Source: JBBPZA01 sp963797015
Lineage (GTDB): Bacteria; Actinomycetota; Thermoleophilia; Solirubrobacterales; Solirubrobacteraceae
DNA length: 64,000 nt
Direction of reading: 5' to 3'
Assembly: GCA_963797015.1 (NCBI GenBank)
Contig: CAWCNV010000003.1
Coordinates: 124,001 to 188,000, forward strand
Shown: one piece after another, positions 61,267-64,000 of the stretch
Layout of the letters: each line of letters starts with the position of its first letter
How positions within the stretch are numbered: position 1 is the first letter of the stretch
Made by a program: the position numbers and the translations under genes
The notes under the pieces: generated by a model
The model's database searches: none
The model's input: the letters and a program-made list of their open reading frames with translations, nothing else
Told to the model about the DNA's origin: nothing

Positions 61267-61268
61267 TT
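61241..61268 (+). promoter_or_regulatory. Putative HspR operator at clpB
   Basis: From AAGATCTG to AGATTT, the same ends and length as at dnaK. Inside, TCTGAGT and ACTAAGA are inverted arms (6 of 7 match) 7 bases apart, the HAIR layout CTTGAGT-N7-ACTCAAG with altered arms. It fills the space between the -35 and -10 boxes. Confidence 0.55.
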
Positions 61269-61275
61269 GCGCAAC

Positions 61276-63825
<2,550 letters not shown>

Positions 63826-63872
63826 GCGTGGTAGAAACGCGCTCGACGCACGCGACCCACGACGGGAGGCCG

Positions 63873-64000
63873 ATGCCGACGTACATCATGCTCACCACCC
63901 TCACTCCCGAGGGAGTGCAGACGGTGAAGAACAATCCGCAGCGCATCCGCGAGGTCTCCAAGGAGATCGAGCAGCTCGGCGCGACCGTCAGGGCGCAGTA
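63873..64000 (+). CDS. GYD-domain protein, partial (runs off the right end)
   Basis: MPTYIMLTTLTPEGVQTVKN, then RIREVSKEIEQLGATVRAQY at the edge. This is the start of the small ferredoxin-like GYD family (about 100 residues), found in many actinobacteria, function unknown. GGGAGG lies 3-4 bases before the ATG. Only the first 42 residues are in the window. Confidence 0.8.
   Translation, partial: MPTYIMLTTLTPEGVQTVKNNPQRIREVSKEIEQLGATVRAQ

Overview
The window is a continuous, gene-dense piece of a very GC-rich bacterial chromosome with gene gaps of at most about 280 bases, about 70 protein genes, no tRNA or rRNA gene and no CRISPR array. The gene content points to an actinomycete, most likely a deep-branching one of the Thermoleophilia/Solirubrobacterales type (inference): a dnaK-grpE-dnaJ-hspR operon with a separate clpB, a deazaflavin (F420) reductase-family protein, actinobacterial-type inositol-phosphate synthase next to a phosphatidylinositol-phosphate synthase-like gene, a DUF222/HNH (13E12-type) protein, an MpaB-family oxygenase with a TetR neighbour, and many acyl-CoA dehydrogenases.

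Layout. 0-6 kb: nagA, a short-chain dehydrogenase, a secreted protein and a two-gene acyl-CoA dehydrogenase operon with a likely operator. 6-11 kb: envelope genes (YceH-like, D-Ala-D-Ala carboxypeptidase, rhomboid protease, unknown membrane proteins). 11-23 kb: a cofactor and pyruvate-oxidation region: lipA, lipB, pyruvate dehydrogenase E2, E1-beta, E1-alpha, dihydrolipoamide dehydrogenase, then thiE and thiO-thiS-thiG. ThiE/O/S/G help make the thiamine diphosphate that E1 needs, and LipB/LipA make the lipoyl group that E2 needs. 23-32 kb: cupredoxin lipoprotein, argF, MpaB/TetR pair, phasin-like protein, a metallopeptidase, an RNA methyltransferase and murB. 32-37 kb: a kinase-like gene, a DUF6285-type gene, an acyl-CoA dehydrogenase and two uncharacterised helical proteins in one tight operon, then a quinone oxidoreductase. 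37-44 kb: a uracil-DNA glycosylase-like gene, a glycosyltransferase-PHP fusion, a frameshifted GMC oxidoreductase, and a DUF222/HNH gene with short related repeats on both sides. 44-49 kb: inositol-lipid genes (ino1, PI-phosphate synthase-like, PAP2) and a large membrane protein. 49-52 kb: sugar kinase, endonuclease III and an ATP-grasp-like protein. 52-64 kb: the heat-shock genes dnaK-grpE-dnaJ-hspR and clpB, separated by a frameshifted monooxygenase and a heavily frameshifted LuxR-type regulator; a GYD-domain gene runs off the right end.

Three patterns cut across the genes. First, about twenty start codons have a TANNNT hexamer 6-9 bases upstream and usually no ribosome-binding site, which suggests that many transcripts here are leaderless; this also settles several start codons. 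Second, dnaK and clpB share a 28-base element whose symmetry matches the geometry of the HspR/HAIR operator. Third, four genes are broken by frameshifts that nearly all shift in the same direction, which looks more like systematic sequencing or assembly error, or one unusual mutational process, than ordinary gene decay.
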